Below are positions 9,255-17,311 of a stretch of 64,000 bases of DNA, piece after piece. Below the pieces are notes generated by a model that worked only from the letters and a program-made list of their open reading frames with translations, searched no databases and had not been told where the DNA came from. Location of the stretch: positions 62,001-126,000 of the forward strand of contig NZ_JAKSYO010000156.1 of the NCBI RefSeq assembly GCF_022829635.1, read 5' to 3'. The stretch's first letter is position 1. The number at the start of each line of letters is the position of its first letter. The DNA comes from Methylobacterium sp. E-066 (GTDB taxonomy: Bacteria > Pseudomonadota > Alphaproteobacteria > Rhizobiales > Beijerinckiaceae). The position numbers and the translations under genes are program-made.

Positions 9255-10229
9255 TCAGGGACCGAAGGCCGGGCCGTCGTATCCGCTCTCCTTCGGCGAC
9301 ACGTAGGACGGGTCGTGCGCGAAGGGCAGGGGCCGCCCGTCCCGCAGGGCGTCCAGGATTTCGGCGAAGCCGGTCCGGCAGCGGAAGCCGAGGGCGGTCT
9401 CGGCCAGACGCGACTCATAGACCCGGCCGATGCTGGCGGGCAGCGTCCAGCCCTTTCGGGCGTAGAGCGCGGCGGCGTCGGGGAAGTGGCGCGCGATGAC
9501 GGCGGCCGCGTCCTCTTTCAGGGCCCGGGCCTCGGCGCGATCGAACGGCGTCGGCGCGGACAGGATGAACAGGCCGAACCCGAGCGCGGGCGCCCGCATC
9601 AGCGCCGCGATGTGCGCCTCGGCGGCGTCCTCGACGGTCAGGCGCCGATTCAGGAACTCGTTGGCCTTCAGGTTTTCGCCGGAGAGGTCCCGATGGGTGT
9701 CGTCCTCCTCGGGAAAGAACCGGCCGGTGCGCAGGACCACGCAGGCCAGCCCGCGCTCGGCGGCGGTGAGGCGGCACAGGCCCTCGGCGGCGAGCTTGGT
9801 CACCCCATAGATGTTGCGCGGCGCCAGCGGCCCGCTGGTCTCGTCCAGCCAGATCGCTGATTCGCCGGCTTCCTCGCGGATCGCCTGGCTGATCATCAGC
9901 GAGGTCGTGGAGGTGAACACGAACCGGTCGTTGCCGGCCGCCACCGCCGCTTCCAGGAGGTTCAGCGTGCCCGTGACGTTGCAGTCGATGAAGGCCTGCG
10001 CCGGGTAGCGCGCGATGTCGGGCTTGTGCAGGGCGCCGGCATGGATCACCGCCTCGATGCCCCGGTCGAACGCCCGGCTGACAAGGCTCCGATCCGCCAC
10101 CGAGCCGACCAGATCGGTCTCGGGCCCGGGGGCCAGGTCGAGGCCGGTCACGCGATGGCCGAGGGCCCGCAGGCGCGGGGCGAGGAACCGGCCGAGCCAG
10201 CCGGAGGAACCGGTGAGCAGGACGTGCAT
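9255..10229 (-). CDS. NAD-dependent epimerase/dehydratase family protein
   Basis: The 324-residue product is an extended SDR. It has the N-terminal NAD motif TGSSGWLG (about 6-13), an acidic residue ending strand 2 (GLDLAPGP), the SDR catalytic serine/threonine region (VFTSTTSL), and the YxxxK pair in IYGVTK. The substrate-binding C-terminal half is typical of nucleotide-sugar epimerases/dehydratases, but the specific sugar cannot be read from the sequence. ATG 10229 begins directly with the Rossmann strand (MHVLLTGSSG). It lies downstream of the pqqA pair on the same strand but is separated from it by a hairpin terminator, so it is probably transcribed on its own. Confidence 0.85.
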   Translation of the reverse strand: MHVLLTGSSGWLGRFLAPRLRALGHRVTGLDLAPGPETDLVGSVADRSLVSRAFDRGIEAVIHAGALHKPDIARYPAQAFIDCNVTGTLNLLEAAVAAGNDRFVFTSTTSLMISQAIREEAGESAIWLDETSGPLAPRNIYGVTKLAAEGLCRLTAAERGLACVVLRTGRFFPEEDDTHRDLSGENLKANEFLNRRLTVEDAAEAHIAALMRAPALGFGLFILSAPTPFDRAEARALKEDAAAVIARHFPDAAALYARKGWTLPASIGRVYESRLAETALGFRCRTGFAEILDALRDGRPLPFAHDPSYVSPKESGYDGPAFGP

Positions 10230-10390
10230 GGCCCGACCCTAAAGGACCGGCGCCCCCGTCTGGGAGAGCGCCACGACTTCTCGAAGGATCCCGGGCGGCG
10301 TCCGCTGCACGCGAGCGCCGAGGGATGAGGTCGGGGCTAAGAAATCCGAAGTGCCGCCGGCGATCAAGATCGCCCAGCGGGACACCCCAC

Positions 10391-10423
10391 AAACAAAAAG
10401 CGCCGCTTCGGCTGAAGCGGCGC
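10391..10423 (-). terminator. Rho-independent terminator after the pqqA pair
   Basis: On the minus strand, GCGCCGCTTC and GAAGCGGCGC form a perfect 10-bp stem around a 4-nt loop (10400-10423), followed by a T-rich tract (CTTTTTGTTT, 10391-10400). This is about 22 nt after the stop codon of the second pqqA and fits a factor-independent terminator. It isolates the pqqA genes from the epimerase. Confidence 0.85.
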
Positions 10424-10445
10424 CCAAAAACGTCCGAGGAACGTC

Positions 10446-10535
10446 TTAGTTGAAGGTGTCGATCTCAGCCGACTCGTAGCTCGTGACTTCCATGCCGACG
10501 CAGATCTCGGACACGACGGGAGCGGACCAGGCCAT
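10446..10535 (-). CDS. pqqA: PQQ precursor peptide PqqA (downstream copy)
   Basis: The 29-residue peptide MAWSAPVVSEICVGMEVTSYESAEIDTFN is a canonical PqqA. It carries the Glu (in EVTSYES: E16) and Tyr (Y20) that PqqE cross-links in the first step of pyrroloquinoline quinone synthesis. PQQ is the cofactor of periplasmic methanol and alcohol dehydrogenases. A strong GGAGG ribosome binding site lies 6 nt upstream of the ATG. It differs from the upstream copy at one residue (Val7 versus Ile7). No pqqB, C, D or E gene follows; a terminator does. The enzymes must therefore be encoded elsewhere in the genome. Confidence 0.93.
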   Translation of the reverse strand: MAWSAPVVSEICVGMEVTSYESAEIDTFN

Positions 10536-10613
10536 GATTTCCTCCAAGGAACAGATGATTGGTGGTTAAGACCATCATCCCCAGATCTTCAGCGATCCGG
10601 GGATCAAGTCAAC

Positions 10614-10703
10614 TCAGTTGAACGTGTCGATCTCGGCCGACTCGTAGCTCGTGACTTCCATGCCGACACAGATCTCGGACACGATCGGGGCAGACCAAGC
10701 CAT
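10614..10703 (-). CDS. pqqA: PQQ precursor peptide PqqA (upstream copy)
   Basis: The 29-residue peptide is identical to the downstream PqqA except for Ile at position 7. It keeps the ExxxY cross-linking pair (Glu16, Tyr20) that becomes the PQQ skeleton after PqqE radical-SAM chemistry and PqqF/G-type proteolysis. The ribosome binding site AGGAG lies about 8 nt before the ATG. The two copies are 78 bp apart in the same orientation, with an imperfect hairpin (CCCCGGATC/GATCTGGGG on the minus strand) between them that might stabilise or attenuate the transcript. Gene doubling would raise the dose of a substrate that is consumed stoichiometrically. Confidence 0.93.
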   Translation of the reverse strand: MAWSAPIVSEICVGMEVTSYESAEIDTFN

Positions 10704-11139
10704 GGCGTTTCTCCTCGTTGTTGCTGAGGTCCATATAGGCAATATCTTGGACGCAATACAAGTGAGCACAACACTTATATTTCTCATAGGCGCCTGACCC
10801 GCTTCGGTCGTCCCCGGCCGCGGCGTCCCGGCCACAGCGCGCCGCGCGCGTGAAACGGGCCCGGGACGGAGGCCGGTTTCGGCTTGACGGATTTTTCCCG
10901 CAGGGGCACGAGGCAGCCGTGCGGGGCCGCCATCCGGGGGGCGCCGCGCTCCCTTTCAGCATCGACCAGCGAAGCGACGTGCCAGACCGATCGTGCCTGC
11001 CGTGCCCGGCGACGCGCCGTCATCCCGCCTGAGCCGCTGAGGGGCCCGGCCGCGGGGTGCGCGGCGTGGCTGACCGGTCGCGGCCCTGAGAGCCAGCAAG
11101 ACCGGCGGCGCGCCGCCTCGTAACCCGCGAGGCGAGGCC
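10704..11139. promoter_or_regulatory. Intergenic region with the pqqA promoter; rest unassigned
   Basis: The 10704-10795 part is AT-rich against the GC-rich background and must carry the pqqA promoter on the minus strand. Two weak candidates are TTGTGC-N17-AAGATA and TTGTAT-N18-TATATG. A small inverted repeat (AAGTG...CACTT, about 10769-10785) lies inside it. The remainder up to mgtE (10800-11139) is GC-rich. No gene or Mg2+ riboswitch structure could be recognised there by eye. Confidence 0.4.
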
Positions 11140-12510
11140 ATGAACGAGATCGCCCCCATCGACGCGCGCGTCGACCCGTCCGTGCTGGCCGCGCGCCTGT
11201 CGGACGAGCGCGCCCCCGACATCGTCGAGGCCTTGAACGAGGAGGCCCCCGAGGTCGCCGCGGCGATCATCCTCGGCCTGCCGATGGAGCGGGCGATCGA
11301 GGTCCTGGACCAGCCCGAACTCGACTGCGCCGCCGACATCATCGAGATGCTGCCGCGCGACCGGGTGGCCGGCTACCTCTCGGGCATGTCGGCCGACCGG
11401 GTGACGGACGTGTTCCGGGAGATCGAGGAGCCCGGCCGCTCCGACCTACGCGCCCGCCTCGACGCCGAGACCCGTGGCGCCGTCGACCGCCTGTCGGCTT
11501 ACGGCGAGGAGACGGTCGGCTCGCTGATGACCACCGAGTTCGTCACCGTGCCGGGCACTTGGACGGTGGGCCAGACCCTGGAGCACATCCGCCACGTCGA
11601 GAAGACCCGCGAGACCATCTACGCGATCTTCGTGCTCGACCCGCGCACCCGGGCGCTCACCAAGGCGGTGCCCCTGCGCCGGCTGATCTCGGGCGACCCG
11701 AACGACAACGTGCTCAGCGTCGCCCCCGGCCGGCGGCCGCTGGCCGTCTCGCCAACCGCGAGCCGCGAGGAGGCCGCCCGGCTGATCTCGAAATACGACC
11801 TGCTGGCGCTGCCGGTGGTCGACGCGGTCGGGCACGTGATCGGCATCGTCACGGTCGACGACATGATCGACGCCATGATCGAGAAGCAGACCCAGGACGT
11901 GCAGCGCTTCGGCGGCATGGAGGCGCTGCCCGAGCCCTACATGGATATCGGCTTCTTCACCATGATCCGGAAGCGCGCCGGCTGGCTGTGCGCGCTGTTC
12001 CTCTCGGAGATGCTCACCGCCTCGGCCATGCAGGGCTTCGAGGGCGAATTGGAGAAGGCGATCGTCCTGACCCTGTTCATCCCGCTGATCATGAGCTCGG
12101 GCGGCAATTCCGGCAGCCAAGCGACCTCGCTGCTGATCCGGGCGCTGGCCCTGCACCAGATCCGCCTCGGCGATTGGTGGCGGGTGGCCTTGCGTGAACT
12201 GCCCACCGGCATCGTGCTCGGCAGCATCCTCGGCGTGATCGCGGTGATCCGGATCGTGGCGTGGCAGAAGCTCGGCCTCTACGATTACGGCGAGCACTGG
12301 CCGCTGGTCGCCGCCACGGTCGGCGCGGCTCTCGTCGGCATCGTGATGTTCGGCTCGCTCGCCGGCTCGATGCTGCCGTTCATCCTCCAGCGGATCGGTT
12401 TCGACCCCGCCACCGCCTCGGCCCCGTTCGTGGCGACCCTGGTCGATGTCACCGGGCTGGTGATCTATTTCTCCGTGGCGCTGCTGATCCTGCGGGGGAC
12501 GCTGTTGTAG
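11140..12510 (+). CDS. mgtE: Magnesium transporter MgtE
   Basis: The 456-residue product has the complete MgtE architecture. An N-terminal superhelical domain (about 1-130, ending in ...RLSAYGEETVGSLMT) is followed by two CBS domains (about 131-255, with ...LLALPVVDAVGHVIGIVTVDDM), then a connecting helix and five transmembrane helices (about 280-456). The channel signature PLIMSSGGNSGSQATSLLIRALA is visible in the second membrane segment. MgtE imports Mg2+ (and Co2+), gated by Mg2+ binding to the cytoplasmic domains. The ATG at 11140 gives the usual family length. It is monocistronic and followed by a strong hairpin. Confidence 0.94.
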   Translation: MNEIAPIDARVDPSVLAARLSDERAPDIVEALNEEAPEVAAAIILGLPMERAIEVLDQPELDCAADIIEMLPRDRVAGYLSGMSADRVTDVFREIEEPGRSDLRARLDAETRGAVDRLSAYGEETVGSLMTTEFVTVPGTWTVGQTLEHIRHVEKTRETIYAIFVLDPRTRALTKAVPLRRLISGDPNDNVLSVAPGRRPLAVSPTASREEAARLISKYDLLALPVVDAVGHVIGIVTVDDMIDAMIEKQTQDVQRFGGMEALPEPYMDIGFFTMIRKRAGWLCALFLSEMLTASAMQGFEGELEKAIVLTLFIPLIMSSGGNSGSQATSLLIRALALHQIRLGDWWRVALRELPTGIVLGSILGVIAVIRIVAWQKLGLYDYGEHWPLVAATVGAALVGIVMFGSLAGSMLPFILQRIGFDPATASAPFVATLVDVTGLVIYFSVALLILRGTLL

Positions 12511-12523
12511 GGGCGCGGTCGCC

Positions 12524-12562
12524 AGAGCCGTTCCCGATCGCGTTGCAATCGGGAACGGCTCT
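12524..12562. terminator. Perfect 15-bp hairpin after mgtE
   Basis: AGAGCCGTTCCCGAT and ATCGGGAACGGCTCT are exact reverse complements around a 9-nt loop, 13 nt after the mgtE stop. It probably ends mgtE transcription, although the T-run is poor (CAGTCCTTAATT). The core TTCCCGAT-N9-ATCGGGAA resembles the hairpin at 19128-19160, so it may belong to a mobile or repeated palindrome family rather than being a unique terminator. Confidence 0.6.
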
Positions 12563-12693
12563 CAGTCCTTAATTGAACGCGCTCGCTTGCGCCGAACCGG
12601 TATCCACTTCGGCGGCGCGCTCTAACGGATTCACAAAACGCTGTCTGGGTGGTTCCCGGTGCAACAGAAGTCGCATCGCAGTGGACATGCACC

Positions 12694-12927
12694 CTCCCTC
12701 CCCCCTCTGCGGGGGAGGGTGGCCCCCGAAGGGGGTCGGGAGAGGGGAGCGACGGTGCAGGATAGGGTTTTCGCCCGTCATGCCGGTCGCGCCCTTTGCT
12801 GAACCCGGGCTCCCCTCTCCCGACCCGGCCTGACGGCCGGCCCACCCTCCCCCGCAGAGGGGGGAGGGAGGGCGCTTGGGATTAACCTTGGCCCACATCG
12901 GCAGCGATGTGTGAACGTCGTAGCCCA
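12694..12927. repeat. Large imperfect palindromic intergenic repeat (family A, copy 2)
   Basis: The left arm (CCCTCCCCCCTCTGCGGGGG from about 12694) and right arm (to about 12871) are inverted, with GGGAGAGGGGAGC...GCTCCCCTCTCCC nested inside. The GATGTGTGAACGTCGTAGCCC tail near 12907 is shared with copy 1 at 2019-2262. Copy 2 keeps the same order of sub-hairpins but differs in the central 70 bp. No open reading frame of interest is present between mgtE and 13031. Confidence 0.75.
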
Positions 12928-13031
12928 TGCGGGAGAGGAGGCGCGTTGCAGTGCCCGCGCCTGAAACCTGTGTCGGTCGTAGCCACAAGGGGGAGGGAAA
13001 AACGCTCCGATCTGTGACTCCGCCCGTCCGG

Positions 13032-13274
13032 TCAGGGCGCGACCGACCAGAACCGCTGGCGGTTGAACAGCATGTCCCGCGTGCCCACCGTCGGACCCTC
13101 GGCCGGCTTGGCGCAATCCGGCTCGCGCGGCTTCGGGACGGCGGCCAGGGCCGCCACCACCGGCGCGGGCCTCAGGCCGAGGCGCGACTGGACTTCCGGT
13201 TGCCGGGCCGCCGCGATGGTCAGAACGGCGGCGATCAGACCACCAGCCACTGTTCCGAGGAAGAAATTCAACAT
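13032..13274 (-). CDS. Small membrane-anchored hypothetical protein
   Basis: This 80-residue open frame starts MLNFFLGTVAGGLIAAVLTIAA, giving one N-terminal transmembrane helix or signal anchor. A proline/alanine-rich linker and a short C-terminal segment with FNRQRFWSVAP follow. It diverges from flaF with 168 bp between starts. The ATG at 13274 begins directly with the hydrophobic helix. I do not recognise a family. Codon usage is high-GC like the neighbours, which supports a real gene. Confidence 0.55.
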   Translation of the reverse strand: MLNFFLGTVAGGLIAAVLTIAAARQPEVQSRLGLRPAPVVAALAAVPKPREPDCAKPAEGPTVGTRDMLFNRQRFWSVAP

Positions 13275-13442
13275 CTCTGACGCGATCCGGAGGCCGGTTT
13301 TCTGGGGCCACAATCTCTGGTCCCTGTCCAACCCGGCGGGATCATGGCGGACCGCATGCTCACGTGGCCTTAACACTTGATCTGCGACAGCTACACGCAA
13401 GCCTGCCCGCCCGGCAGGTCAGATGACGGGGCTGGACTGCCT

Positions 13443-13817
13443 ATGAACTACGCCGCCAATGCCTATGCCCGGACATCCCGGTCGGCTCCCATGACGCCGC
13501 GCGAGGCCGAATCGGCGGTGCTGATCAAGGCGGCCCAGCAGCTGGTCGGCGCCAGCCACGGGCTCGCGACCGGCGACACCAGGCCGCTCAACGAGGCCCT
13601 GTCGTTCAACCAGCGCGTCTGGACCATCCTGGCCTCCGAGGCGACCGCCGACGAGAACCCGCTGCCGGCCGATATCAAGCAGGGCATCTGCAATCTGGGC
13701 GTGTTCGTGCTGCGCAACTGCCTCGACACGATGATCGACCCGACCCCGGAGAAGATCGCCAGCCTCGTGGCGATCAACAACGAGATCGCGGCCGGCCTCC
13801 AGGGCAATCCGGGCTGA
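13443..13817 (+). CDS. flaF: Flagellar biosynthesis regulator FlaF
   Basis: The 124-residue product matches FlaF, a cytoplasmic protein that promotes flagellin synthesis and secretion in alphaproteobacteria and acts opposite to FlbT. Family features are the N-terminal YAANAYARTSR segment, the helix AESAVLIKAAQQL, and the conserved ALSFNQRVWTIL and LGVFVLRNC regions. ATG 13443 is the first start in register with the family. The convergent neighbour is flbT, its usual partner, although flagellin itself is not in the window. Confidence 0.92.
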   Translation: MNYAANAYARTSRSAPMTPREAESAVLIKAAQQLVGASHGLATGDTRPLNEALSFNQRVWTILASEATADENPLPADIKQGICNLGVFVLRNCLDTMIDPTPEKIASLVAINNEIAAGLQGNPG

Positions 13818-13835
13818 GATCGGGCTTCGGCGCGG

Positions 13836-14249
13836 TCAGGCGGCCGCGCCGGGCTCCGGGGGCTTGGCCGCCTGGGCCAAAGCCGCGCTCTCCCATTCCA
13901 CGAGCTTCCGGCCGAGCTTGATCGCCGGATAGAAGGTCCCGGCCTCCACGGCCTCGGCGATGGCGGCGATCTGCGGAGCCGCCGCCGGCGCGAGCCGAAT
14001 CAGCTCCGCGGCCTGCCGGAAGAACAGGTCGATGCCCGACGCCGGGTCGTCGGCGAGGTAGATCACCGTCAGGGTCAGGTGGATCTGCTTGCAGGCCGTG
14101 TCGGCCTCGCTCTCCGTGATGATCTCGCTCTCGCGCAAAAACTTGCACTGCGTCTCGATCAGGAAGGTCGAGCGCCGGTCGCCGTTGCGAATCAGGGCGC
14201 CGTTGATGATCAGCCGTTCGAACGGCTTGAGTTCGAGGCGAAGCGGCAT
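13836..14249 (-). CDS. flbT: Flagellin synthesis post-transcriptional repressor FlbT
   Basis: The 137-residue product is FlbT, an RNA-binding regulator that destabilises flagellin mRNA in Caulobacter and relatives. It shows the conserved start LRLELKPFERLIINGALIRNGDRR, a middle helix with FLRESEIITESEAD, and the IYLADDP motif. It lies tail-to-tail with flaF, 18 bp apart, rather than in the flaF-flbT operon order seen in many relatives. The antagonistic pair can therefore be transcribed independently here, with possible read-through antisense. Confidence 0.92.
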   Translation of the reverse strand: MPLRLELKPFERLIINGALIRNGDRRSTFLIETQCKFLRESEIITESEADTACKQIHLTLTVIYLADDPASGIDLFFRQAAELIRLAPAAAPQIAAIAEAVEAGTFYPAIKLGRKLVEWESAALAQAAKPPEPGAAA

Positions 14250-14439
14250 CGCGTGTTCCTTTCTAGAAGACGCGCCGATCTGATTCCGAAAGCGTTAACG
14301 TTTGGACAATGGTTGCCGACCCTCGGCATCCGGGCCGGCGATCGGGACAAGATTGTCGCGACCCGCTAAACGTCGACTCTTCGAAGAGCCTTCGCAGGGT
14401 TCGTGATTCTGCGACGCCTCAGCCTTCGGAGAATTGCCG

Positions 14440-15213
14440 ATGTCCTCCTCCTCGACGCGCGCCATCTACCCGTCACTGCGCAACAAGCGCATCTTGGTGA
14501 CGGGCGGCGCCTCCGGGATCGGCGAAGGTCTGGTCGAAGCCTTCGTCGCCCAGGGCGCCCGCGTCGCGTTCTGCGACATTGCCGATGAGGCCGCGCAATC
14601 GCTGGTCGCGCGGCTTTCCCCGGGCGCGGCGCACCCGCCGCTCTACCGGCGCTGCGACCTCACCGATGTCGAAGCGGTCCGCGCCCTGGTGGCGGAGGCG
14701 GAAACGGCGCTCGGCGGCCTCGACGTGCTGGTCAACAACGCCGGCAACGACGACCGCCACAAGCTGGACGAGGTCACGCCCGCCTACTGGGACGACCGGA
14801 TGGCGGTGAATCTGCGTCACCTGTTCTTCGCCGCGCAGGCCGCCGTGCCGGGGATGCGCCGGGCCGGCGGCGGCGTGATCCTGAACTTCGGCTCGATCAG
14901 CTGGCATCTCGGCCTGAAGGACATGCCGCTCTACCAGACCGCCAAGGCGGCGATCGAGGGGATGACCCGGGCGCTCGCCCGGGACCTCGGCCGCGACGGC
15001 ATCCGGGTCTCCGCCATCGTGCCCGGCAACGTCCAGACGCCCCGCCAGGAACGCTGGTACACCCCGGAGGGCGAGGCCGAGATCGTCGCCTCCCAGTGCC
15101 TGGACGGCCGGATCCAGCCCTCCGACGTCGCCGCCCTGGTCCTGTTCCTCGCCTCCGACGACGCCCGGATGTGCACCGGGCACAATTACTTCATCGACGC
15201 GGGCTGGCGCTGA
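14440..15213 (+). CDS. xylB: SDR sugar dehydrogenase, D-xylose 1-dehydrogenase (XylB)-like
   Basis: The 257-residue product is an SDR that resembles Caulobacter XylB closely along its whole length. Shared stretches include VLVNNAGNDDRHKL, the catalytic serine region NFGSISWHLGL, LYQTAKAAIEGMTRALARDL and the C-terminus CTGHNYFIDAGWR. XylB oxidises D-xylose to xylonolactone with NAD+, the first step of the Weimberg-type pathway. Related enzymes accept L-arabinose or galactose, so substrate specificity is tentative. ATG 14440 is preceded by GGAGAA about 7 nt upstream. No xylonolactonase or dehydratase is adjacent, so the rest of a pathway must be elsewhere. Confidence 0.82.
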   Translation: MSSSSTRAIYPSLRNKRILVTGGASGIGEGLVEAFVAQGARVAFCDIADEAAQSLVARLSPGAAHPPLYRRCDLTDVEAVRALVAEAETALGGLDVLVNNAGNDDRHKLDEVTPAYWDDRMAVNLRHLFFAAQAAVPGMRRAGGGVILNFGSISWHLGLKDMPLYQTAKAAIEGMTRALARDLGRDGIRVSAIVPGNVQTPRQERWYTPEGEAEIVASQCLDGRIQPSDVAALVLFLASDDARMCTGHNYFIDAGWR

Positions 15214-16153
15214 GGCGCGAATTAAGCTCACGAGTCGCCCGCGACACGCGGCGGAGGAGCCGGCCGTCGATGGCCGCCAGGCCGCAGCCGATCAGCGCCA
15301 TGCCGAGATAGTGCCGCGGCTCGAGATGCTCGCCCAGCACCAGCGCCCCGAGCAGGATGGCCGAGACCGGGATCAGGAAGGTGACCAGCGAGAGGTTCGT
15401 CGCCCCCGCCCGCGCCAGGATGCGGAAATACAGCACGTAGGCCAAGGCCGTGGACAGCGTCGCGATGCCGAAGACCGCACCCCAGACGGGCGCGCCGGGG
15501 ATCGGCAGGGTCCAGGGCCGGTCGACTGCGAGCGCCACGGGCAGCAACACCAGAGTGGACATCGTGACCTGTCCGGCCGCCACCGCGAGCGGCGGAACGC
15601 CGAGGCGCAGGAAGCGCCGCCCGAACACGCCCGCGAAGGCATAGGACAGGGCCGCGCCGAGCACCGCGAGTTGCGCGAGGAGGCCAGCGCTGAGCCCGGC
15701 CAACGCCGTGGGCCCGACCATCACGGCGACGCCGCCCAAGCCCACCAGCACCCCCGCGAGCCGGTTGCCGGTCATCCGCTCGTCGGTGGTGAGCAGGTGG
15801 GCGACGATGACGGTGAAGAGCGGCGTCGTGGCATTGAGGATGGCGGCGAGGCCGGACGCGATATGGGTCTGCCCCCAGACGATGAGGCAGAACGGCAGGA
15901 CATTGTTCAGCAGGCTCATGCCGAGGCAGGCCGTCCAGATCCTGAGCCCGCGGGGCAGGCGCAGCCCGGTCAGCGGCAGGACGAGGTTCAGGATCAGCGC
16001 GGCGAGCCCGACCCGCAGGACGACCAGGGTGAGGGGCGGCAGCCCGGAGAGCGCGATGCCGGTGAAGAAGAACGAGCCGCCCCACAGGACGGACAGGGCG
16101 AGCAGCATCGCCCATTCGGGCGCGGACATGGAGCGGTTTCCGGTGGGCGACAT
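15191..16153 (-). CDS. EamA/DMT-family membrane transporter
   Basis: The 320-residue product has ten predicted transmembrane helices arranged as two EamA repeats. The first begins MLLALSVLWGGSFFFTGIAL and the second about halfway (VLGAALSYAFAGVFGRR). The family exports amino acids or other metabolites; the substrate is unknown. ATG 16153 has TTGGAG 8 nt upstream; a second in-frame ATG lies eight codons later. The 3' end overlaps the end of the sugar dehydrogenase gene by 23 bp, tail to tail, so the polar C-terminus (RRVSRATRELNSRLSASPRR) may be an extension past the ancestral stop. Confidence 0.85.
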   Translation of the reverse strand: MSPTGNRSMSAPEWAMLLALSVLWGGSFFFTGIALSGLPPLTLVVLRVGLAALILNLVLPLTGLRLPRGLRIWTACLGMSLLNNVLPFCLIVWGQTHIASGLAAILNATTPLFTVIVAHLLTTDERMTGNRLAGVLVGLGGVAVMVGPTALAGLSAGLLAQLAVLGAALSYAFAGVFGRRFLRLGVPPLAVAAGQVTMSTLVLLPVALAVDRPWTLPIPGAPVWGAVFGIATLSTALAYVLYFRILARAGATNLSLVTFLIPVSAILLGALVLGEHLEPRHYLGMALIGCGLAAIDGRLLRRVSRATRELNSRLSASPRR

Positions 16154-16496
16154 GGCGGATCTCCAACAGGTCGATCCGAGCCTAGGGTTCCGCTTCGGGA
16201 GCGGGCAACCCGTTTCTTGCTGTTGAATCCGTCCTTTCCAAAATAGAAAGGAATCTATTTCTGATCAGATGAAATCGTACCTCACGTAGAACGGCAATCA
16301 TTGCTACGATATTTTCTTCCGAAGACTCAAATGGAGATTTTTCAACTTCGAGCACATCCTGAAAGACTTGGGCGCAACGAAAGCCTTGGCGAAGCCCGCC
16401 GGCCGGCCGCGCGTTCTCTGGACTCCACCGCCAAGGGATTCGCACGCCTTTGATCGCGAGGAAGTGCTCGATCGCCGGCAGATCAGAACGCGCCGA
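16154..16496. other. Gene-free stretch with AT-rich half
   Basis: The 343 bp between the EamA gene and the TetR gene are AT-rich in the first two thirds (16215-16360, e.g. AAAATAGAAAGGAATCTATTT, an imperfect dyad around 16236-16260). Both strands have short frames, but none shows a recognisable domain or a good ribosome binding site. It probably holds the EamA promoter and decayed sequence. Confidence 0.3.
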
Positions 16497-17096
16497 TCAC
16501 GCGGTCTCCAGGCCCACCAGCCGAAAACAATGTGCCACGATCTTGCGCTCGATCGCGTCCGCCCGCCCGTTCCTGGCGGCGTCGAGGATGACGCCATGAA
16601 GGGCGTTGAACAGGAAGACGGCCGTGAAACGCGCGTCGTCGATCGCCCAGGCTTTCGCGGCGCCGCCATCGGCGAGCAGTTGCGCCAGATGGTCGATCAG
16701 GACGTTGTCGGCCAGACCGTCCTGGTTGGGCGGCGGCACGTCGGTGAAGACGATGTCGTGCAGGCGCGCGGATGCGGCGTACCCGTGGCCGCAAGCCGCC
16801 GCCCAGGCCGCGAGCTTCCCGCCCCAGTCCCCGTCCGGCTGTTCTTCGACCGCGGCCGCGATGGCGTCCAGCAATCGCGCGACGAAGCGCCGGCGCAGGC
16901 CCTCGACCACATCCTCTTTCGAGGCGAAGTGCAGGTAGAAGCTGCCCTTCGCCACGCCTGCCCCAGTCGTAATCTGTTCGATCGTGGTCGCGGCTACGCC
17001 CTGATCGAGGAACAGGCGCTCGGCGGCGTTCATCAGATCCTCGCGCCGTTCCCCGGGGGGCTTGGTCCTGGGCGTGGTTCTGGGCTTGGTCGGCAC
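16497..17096 (-). CDS. TetR-family transcriptional regulator
   Basis: The 199-residue product has a TetR helix-turn-helix at about 17-65 (RREDLMNAAERLFLDQGVAATTIEQI and GVAKGSFYLHFASKEDV). A variable ligand domain follows, with a conserved late segment (FTAVFLFNALHGVI). It diverges from a zinc-free MDR oxidoreductase gene (17312). Between them lies TGACTG-N5-CAGTCA, a dyad of the kind used by AcrR/QacR-like TetR proteins, so it probably represses that oxidoreductase and itself. The ligand is unknown. Confidence 0.88.
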   Translation of the reverse strand: MPTKPRTTPRTKPPGERREDLMNAAERLFLDQGVAATTIEQITTGAGVAKGSFYLHFASKEDVVEGLRRRFVARLLDAIAAAVEEQPDGDWGGKLAAWAAACGHGYAASARLHDIVFTDVPPPNQDGLADNVLIDHLAQLLADGGAAKAWAIDDARFTAVFLFNALHGVILDAARNGRADAIERKIVAHCFRLVGLETA

Positions 17097-17221
17097 GAAG
17101 CGATCTCATGACGGGCGGGCGTTCGGCCCTTGCCTGACCGGATATCGCTGAGATGGGAAGAGGCCGGGCGGGGCCACGGTAGCGGCGAGCACAACGTTGA
17201 GCGGAGTCCACGGATCACAGT

Positions 17222-17238
17222 TGACTGACCGCCAGTCA
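17222..17238. promoter_or_regulatory. TetR-type operator dyad
   Basis: TGACTG and CAGTCA are exact reverse complements spaced by ACCGC, in the 215-bp region between the TetR gene and the divergent oxidoreductase. The sequence TTGACTGACC... also resembles a -35 box, so a bound repressor would occlude RNA polymerase. This assignment rests on symmetry and position. Confidence 0.6.
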
Positions 17239-17311
17239 TTTTGTTAGGCCGGCGTTGCCCCGGCTGCTGCGGCTTTGCACGCGGCCCGCAAACTTCATCC
17301 TGGAACACGCC

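Noticed and set aside
10784..11023. A 79-codon minus-strand frame upstream of pqqA.
   Set aside because: It is basic and low-complexity, has no ribosome binding site, and overlaps the region expected to contain the pqqA promoter.
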